Assembly (NCBI GenBank): GCA_003290165.1 | Contig: QNQO01001852.1 | Location: 62,001 to 126,000 of the forward strand | Direction: 5' to 3' | Length of the DNA stretch: 64,000 nt | From: Berberis thunbergii | Lineage: Eukaryota > Streptophyta > Magnoliopsida > Ranunculales > Berberidaceae | Shown here: piece by piece, positions 58,733 to 64,000 of the stretch | Position numbering within the stretch: position 1 is the first letter of the stretch | Layout of the letters: every line of letters starts with the position of its first letter | Program-made: the position numbers and the translations under genes | Notes under the pieces: model-generated | What the model was told of the DNA's origin: nothing | The model's input: only the letters and a program-made list of their open reading frames with translations | Databases searched by the model: none

Positions 58733-59099
58733 TAAGGGGAGTGTATTGTATATGGATTCTTATGGAATTGATAAATAATTTGAAAAGTCCACGGACTCTT
58801 TAAATTGTCCACAGACTCTTTAAATTGTCCACGGACTTCTGCTGATTTCTTAAATCCATAGACTTTTGCTACAGACTTTCTAGAGATTTATGAAAATCCA
58901 CTGACTTTGTATGAACGACTATTACAGATTTCTAATTATTTGCAAGATAAAAAAGAAGTTGGTAAATAGTAATGAAAAAAAAACGTCCGCATATAATTAA
59001 CAAAAGTGAGATACATGTGCTAAAAAACTAGAAAAAGAAAAGGTCATTAATTAGCATCTTTAAAATAAGAAGTAAACGTCCATAAAATTGTATTATGAT

Positions 59100-59430
59100 C
59101 ATTCTTCTCCTTCATGATCATGGTCACTTTCTTCATTATCATTGTTAGCAACGTTGACGTTTGCTTGAGCTGCTGCCCATATTTGATTAGCAATACTCAT
59201 TCTCCATTGATTATCATTTTCTCTTTGCTGCTCTTGGGTTTGAATATCATCCCATTCAAATTATCTCTACCGGATCATTTTTTGGTTCATGAGGAAATTC
59301 ATCTGAATGACATTCTTGTCGAAGAAAATTATGCAATCCTGCACATGCCAAAACAAGCTCCGCTTGTGTCTTGTGAGGAAATGGTGGTGCTGATTTTCAG
59401 AATGTGTTCCCAAGCTCGAACAAGGCACTA
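59100..59430 (-). pseudogene. Harbinger transposase C-terminal remnant
   Basis: The minus strand reads PPFPHKTQAELVLACAGLHN, then FLRQECHSDEFPHEPKNDP, with an acidic tail (ESDHDHEGEE) after a frameshift. The HKTQAxLVLACAxLHNFLR phrase is the conserved end of DDE_Tnp_4 (PIF/Harbinger) transposases. The catalytic DDE part is gone and a stop interrupts the upstream IERTFGxLKKRFP-type region. Confidence 0.75.
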
Positions 59431-59743
59431 AAACACATTTTATTGAAGCTCAAAAAGTGTTCTTCTCACAAAATAATGTTCAAATATGATTGCTTTCGTG
59501 GGTGCCACTTGAATGATTTTGCTTGACATGTTTTTATTCTACATAGAACAAAGTCGTGCATTAGACACTGGATGAGCACGCGGCGGATATGTTGTTGGAT
59601 ATCTGGATGAATAATTATTGTTTCTGTTGCTTTTTATCAAACAATTACTCTTCAATAATTGGAGGGTTTTGCTTTTTGACTAAATTTTGCTTACAGTCAC
59701 TGAATTCTCACATCAACCAAATAAAAAATAGATTCATATCTCA

Positions 59744-60049
59744 GTGAAGAGGCCTAACAAAAGAAGTGGTGTAGCTCCTGAACTGCAGTTGCTACTGTTT
59801 GGTGAAAGACAATACAAAGATGAGGTAACTATTGGGGAAATCAGCTACAAGTCTGGTGCTTTTCAAGACAATGAAATTCGGGCTCTGATGTGCGGAGGAG
59901 CTAACATCGTGCATTATCAGTGTCACTATCATCAAGATCTACGCGCAGGGAGGCCCCTTGATGATGGAAAGACACTTGCTGATTACCACATCCAGTCGGA
60001 GGCTACCCTTCACCTAGTCCTTCGTCTACGTGGTGGTCCTGTTGTTTGA
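59744..60049 (+). pseudogene. Chimeric frame ending in a ubiquitin-like tail
   Basis: A 101-codon open frame begins at an acceptor-like TCTCAG without an ATG and ends in TGA. Roughly its last 38 residues read [20 protein letters not shown] then [14 protein letters not shown] followed by PVV, matching the C-terminal half of ubiquitin with the conserved LRLRGG. The first about 60 residues ([20 protein letters not shown] onward) are not ubiquitin and were not recognised. It sits inside the Harbinger element and is most simply a captured exon or retrocopy fragment. An expressed fusion is possible but lacks a start codon here. Confidence 0.6.
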
Positions 60050-60618
60050 AAAAAGGCTATTTGCTTGATTTTATGGATGTTTATTTCATTGTATGTTAGA
60101 TGGCATGGCACCTAGTACTCTATGTTTTCTTTTCTGTTTAGTACTTGAACCCTCTTGAGGTCGTATGAACTAGTGCGGTAGTTTGTGAATACTATATTAT
60201 GCAAAGATAGAAGAAGAATTGAGAAAATAAGAGAATGAGAACCAATCTCTTCGCGGCTAACACAAGGAAGAACTTTGGGAGATTTTTTTCACATTGAAAT
60301 CTTTGATATGGAGGCTCGCAAACTATTAAACTTTGTTATTTATACTTAACACTACAAAGTCCATGATAATCCATGATTTTCCCAATCCATTAATATGAAT
60401 GATATTTTGAATACCCTAAAACTTTTGTGAACTTTCTGAAATTCATATTGAATACCCCTAGACTTTGTGGATTTCAGAAAAACTTTTTAAAATCCTGATT
60501 GAATACCCCTAGACTTTTGTGAATTTTTTAAAATCCAAATTGAATACACTTGGATTTTCAGAATCCATGAAATTTATTAAATTGCCCACAAAATCCAGAT
60601 ACAATACACCCCCCCTAA

Positions 60619-61170
60619 GTGAATTCTGTTGACAAGCGAAAATTCTTTAGTGCACCGAGAGTTAGCCTACCGTCAATTTTGCCTCGACACCTATCTCCAT
60701 GCAAAATGGACGGTGGGTAGCATCAAGCTAACCCGCTGTGCGCTATAGTAGTGCTCGTTGACAAGTTCTAACAGTTACCATCGTATTGACATCAAAATGA
60801 TCATTAGCCATGGCTGCCATTACTTGACATCCTAACATCCATGGTTGTTTAGGTGCAACAGCACAAATTTTTGCCATGTTAGATATGTTTTCAAAGACAA
60901 CTTGGTCATGTACTCATAATTTAATCTAAAGATACTGTACATTCAATACTTATGAATGGTAGTGCATGCCCTTAGGTAAAGGGGTCTCAATGTACCAAAA
61001 AGTTCATATGGAAATTTCATTAAATAATTGGAACTTTGAAGGCTGGTTAAATCATCAATGTGGAACTGAAAAGCCAATGCCAGAAAATTTGATTTTCAAA
61101 ACTACGGACTTTAAACACTAAAACAGGCTTGTTCCCAGTAACTTTGGGATACACAACCCAATCTAATCAC
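60619..61170. other. Intergenic DNA downstream of RPS29
   Basis: No gene, RNA or bounded element was recognised. Confidence 0.5.
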
Positions 61171-61650
61171 AACACTAATTGGGTTACCTGGAATGTATAA
61201 TTTTTTCGCAGAGATTTCCAAAGTCTAACATGCATATATCGTAAGTAAACATGAACACAGAAAGGACTGAAGAGCGATTATAACAAGTCTAATGGTGTCA
61301 TTAATGGAACTATTACAACCAAGTCAGAATCTTTGTTCCAAAACTTAAAATTCAAAACAAGAAAACTGAAAGTAGCATCTAAACCTTTCCTCCACACACA
61401 CTATCTCAAACACTAATTGAGTTACCTGGAATGTATAATTTTTTCGCAGAGATTTCCAAAGTCTAACATGCATATATCGTAAGTAAATATGAACACAGAA
61501 AGGACTGAAGAGCGATTATAACAAGTCTAATGGTGTCATTAATGGAACTATTACAACCAAGTCAGAATCTTTGTTCCAAAACTTAAAATTCAAAACAAGA
61601 AAACTGAAAGTAGCATCTAAACCTTTCCTCCACACCACACTATCTCAAAC
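61171..61650. repeat. 238-bp tandem duplication downstream of RPS29
   Basis: 61171-61408 and 61409-61650 are almost identical (for example GGAATGTATAATTTTTTCGCAGAG and GTGTCATTAATGGAAC occur in both at the same offset) with only a few differences. The second unit ends about 20 bases before the RPS29 stop codon, so the duplicated DNA is the 3' UTR/terminator region of that minus-strand gene. Confidence 0.9.
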
Positions 61651-61671
61651 ACCCAATGCTCATCTGCCCTC

Positions 61672-63027
<1,356 letters not shown>

Positions 63028-63050
63028 TGCTCCTCAACGATTTGCAGAGA

Positions 63051-63059
63051 AAACCCTAA
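63051..63059 (-). promoter_or_regulatory. Telo-box upstream of RPS29
   Basis: AAACCCTAA on the plus strand, 24 bases before the start codon of the minus-strand gene. Telo-boxes are a recurrent element of plant ribosomal protein and translation gene promoters. Confidence 0.55.
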
Positions 63060-63133
63060 AATCTCAGAGGCGCAGAGAATGCAAAAGATGAGTTTTTTTT
63101 AGGTGTTTTTACGCTTTTATAGATGGAAGGCCG

Positions 63134-63142
63134 AAACCCTAA
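63134..63142 (-). promoter_or_regulatory. Second telo-box upstream of RPS29
   Basis: AAACCCTAA again, about 107 bases before the RPS29 start, in the same orientation as the first. Confidence 0.55.
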
Positions 63143-63329
63143 TTTTTTTCATACATAATGGGCGGGTCGGGTCGATTTGAGGCCATCAAGACTTTTGTCA
63201 AAAGTTGTTGTTAAATAACACCACTATTTCTATAGAAGAATACCAGAGCCTATTTTTTTAAAGACATCACCACCTTTCTGAATGCACAACCATCTGGTGA
63301 AGGACATCACCAATATAAACAAAAAAAAT

Positions 63330-63740
63330 TCTACCACATCTCTTCATTTCTTCTCCTACCTTCCTCATTCCTTTCACCACCACCCCACCACTGCGACATC
63401 TCTTCCTCCCCTTTCCACCACCACCCTGCCACCTTTCATCCTCCTCCCATCTTCTTCTTCTCCATCAACAACCACTACCACCACCCCGCCACATCTCATT
63501 CTCCTCCTCCTCTTCCTCTCCATCATTTTTTTCTTCTTCTCCATCAATCTCCACCACCGCCACCTATCCTCTCCTTTATTTTCTTTTTCTTTTTCCCTTC
63601 CTCCTCCCCATCACCTCTTATTCTTCTTTTTATTCTTTTTCTCCATCAATCCCCTCTGCCACCTCTCCTCTCCACCCTTTTTTCATCTTCTCCTTCAATC
63701 ACCACCACCTTCCTGCTACCTCCCCCCTTCATTTTTCAGG
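63330..63740. repeat. Pyrimidine-rich low-complexity tract
   Basis: About 400 bases of mixed CT, CCACCA and TTCTTC runs. A 181-codon open frame across it reads almost only Ser, Pro, Leu, Phe, His and Thr, as expected from composition, and is not called a gene. Confidence 0.75.
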
Positions 63741-64000
63741 GTGGTGGTTGCTCCTGTGAATAGAAAAGAGAAAGTGAAAGTGAAAGTGGTGGTATCCTTC
63801 ATTAGATCCAAAAAAAAAAAAGGATGACAGTGTTCTTCAACACAAATGATGGTGTTATTTAGCAACAACCTTAGTCAAATTTTTGTAATGCAAAGGTTTA
63901 ATTTTATAGTTGCACTCACATTTTTTTTAGCTGTGAACCCCAAAGCTTATCGAGCTCTTGAGGTCTTTTGTGTAGCTTGTACTTCACCTAAGATTTTCCA
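63741..64000. other. Terminal segment, unassigned
   Basis: AT-rich DNA with short poly-A and poly-T runs; nothing recognised before the window ends. Confidence 0.5.

Larger units (their letters stand above)
58736..60615. mobile_element. PIF/Harbinger element with decayed transposase
   Basis: Ends GGGGAGTGTATTGTAT and, inverted, GGGGGGGTGTATTGTAT; flanks TAA and TAA (58733-58735 shared with the preceding Tourist-like element, and 60616-60618). Subterminal zones contain repeated AATCCA/TGGATT and CCCCTAGACTTTTGTG words. The 1880-bp body carries a minus-strand transposase remnant and a plus-strand ubiquitin-tail frame. Confidence 0.82.

Noticed and set aside
63282..63827. 181-codon open frame
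   Set aside because: Composition is almost only Ser, Pro, Leu, Phe, His and Thr from CT/CCA runs; no domain and no promoter or splice logic.

Overview
The window is plant nuclear DNA, most likely from an AT-rich eudicot. The evidence is spliced genes with GT-AG introns, plant-only families (LBD, GRAS, QWRF), telo-box motifs beside a ribosomal protein gene, and dense plant-type transposons.

Host genes with complete or near-complete models are: a class II LOB-domain regulator (1105-1873 +, 2 exons, 215 aa); a QWRF-motif microtubule-associated protein (11825-21137 -, 5 exons, about 629 aa, with two introns of about 3 and 4 kb full of repeats); a small secreted-peptide-like precursor (28084-29952 -, 3 exons, 124 aa); a SCARECROW-LIKE 32 type GRAS regulator (36837-38243 -, intronless, 468 aa); a glycolipid transfer protein (48636-52643 +, 6 exons, 202 aa); and ribosomal protein eS29/uS14 (61672-63027 -, 3 exons, 56 aa). 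They are unrelated single genes with no operon logic. An intron-containing tRNA-Tyr pseudogene lies inside intron 2 of the peptide gene on the opposite strand's sense.

Between them lies a mosaic of mobile elements whose ends can be set to the base from target-site duplications (TSDs). Four different classes carry pieces of host genes. (1) 7986-9821 is an LTR element without gag-pol; it holds a GH9 endoglucanase fragment. (2) 32346-36386 is a Mutator-like element with about 1.35 kb near-identical inverted arms, each containing the 5' part of a C2-domain gene, and a perfect 9-bp TSD. (3) 53230-54965 is a hAT-like element with a perfect 8-bp TSD carrying a frameshifted PPR fragment. (4) 58736-60615 is a PIF/Harbinger element with a decayed transposase and a ubiquitin-tail reading frame. 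A further gene fragment (Rossmann-fold protein, 56809-57679) ends next to a Helitron-like terminus.

Short non-autonomous elements include Tourist-like foldbacks (4575-4903, 21461-22658, 31829-32051, 58160-58732), Mutator-type foldbacks with perfect 9-bp TSDs (23661-23837, 23874-24063, 57217-57393), a hAT nested in a Tourist (21547-22432), tRNA-derived SINEs, LINE debris, and a broken Copia element (42480-44773) abutting a hAT-like end. The main result is that gene-fragment capture is concentrated here across unrelated transposon classes, with the long-armed Mutator element the most striking because its transcript would fold into a kilobase hairpin matching a host gene.
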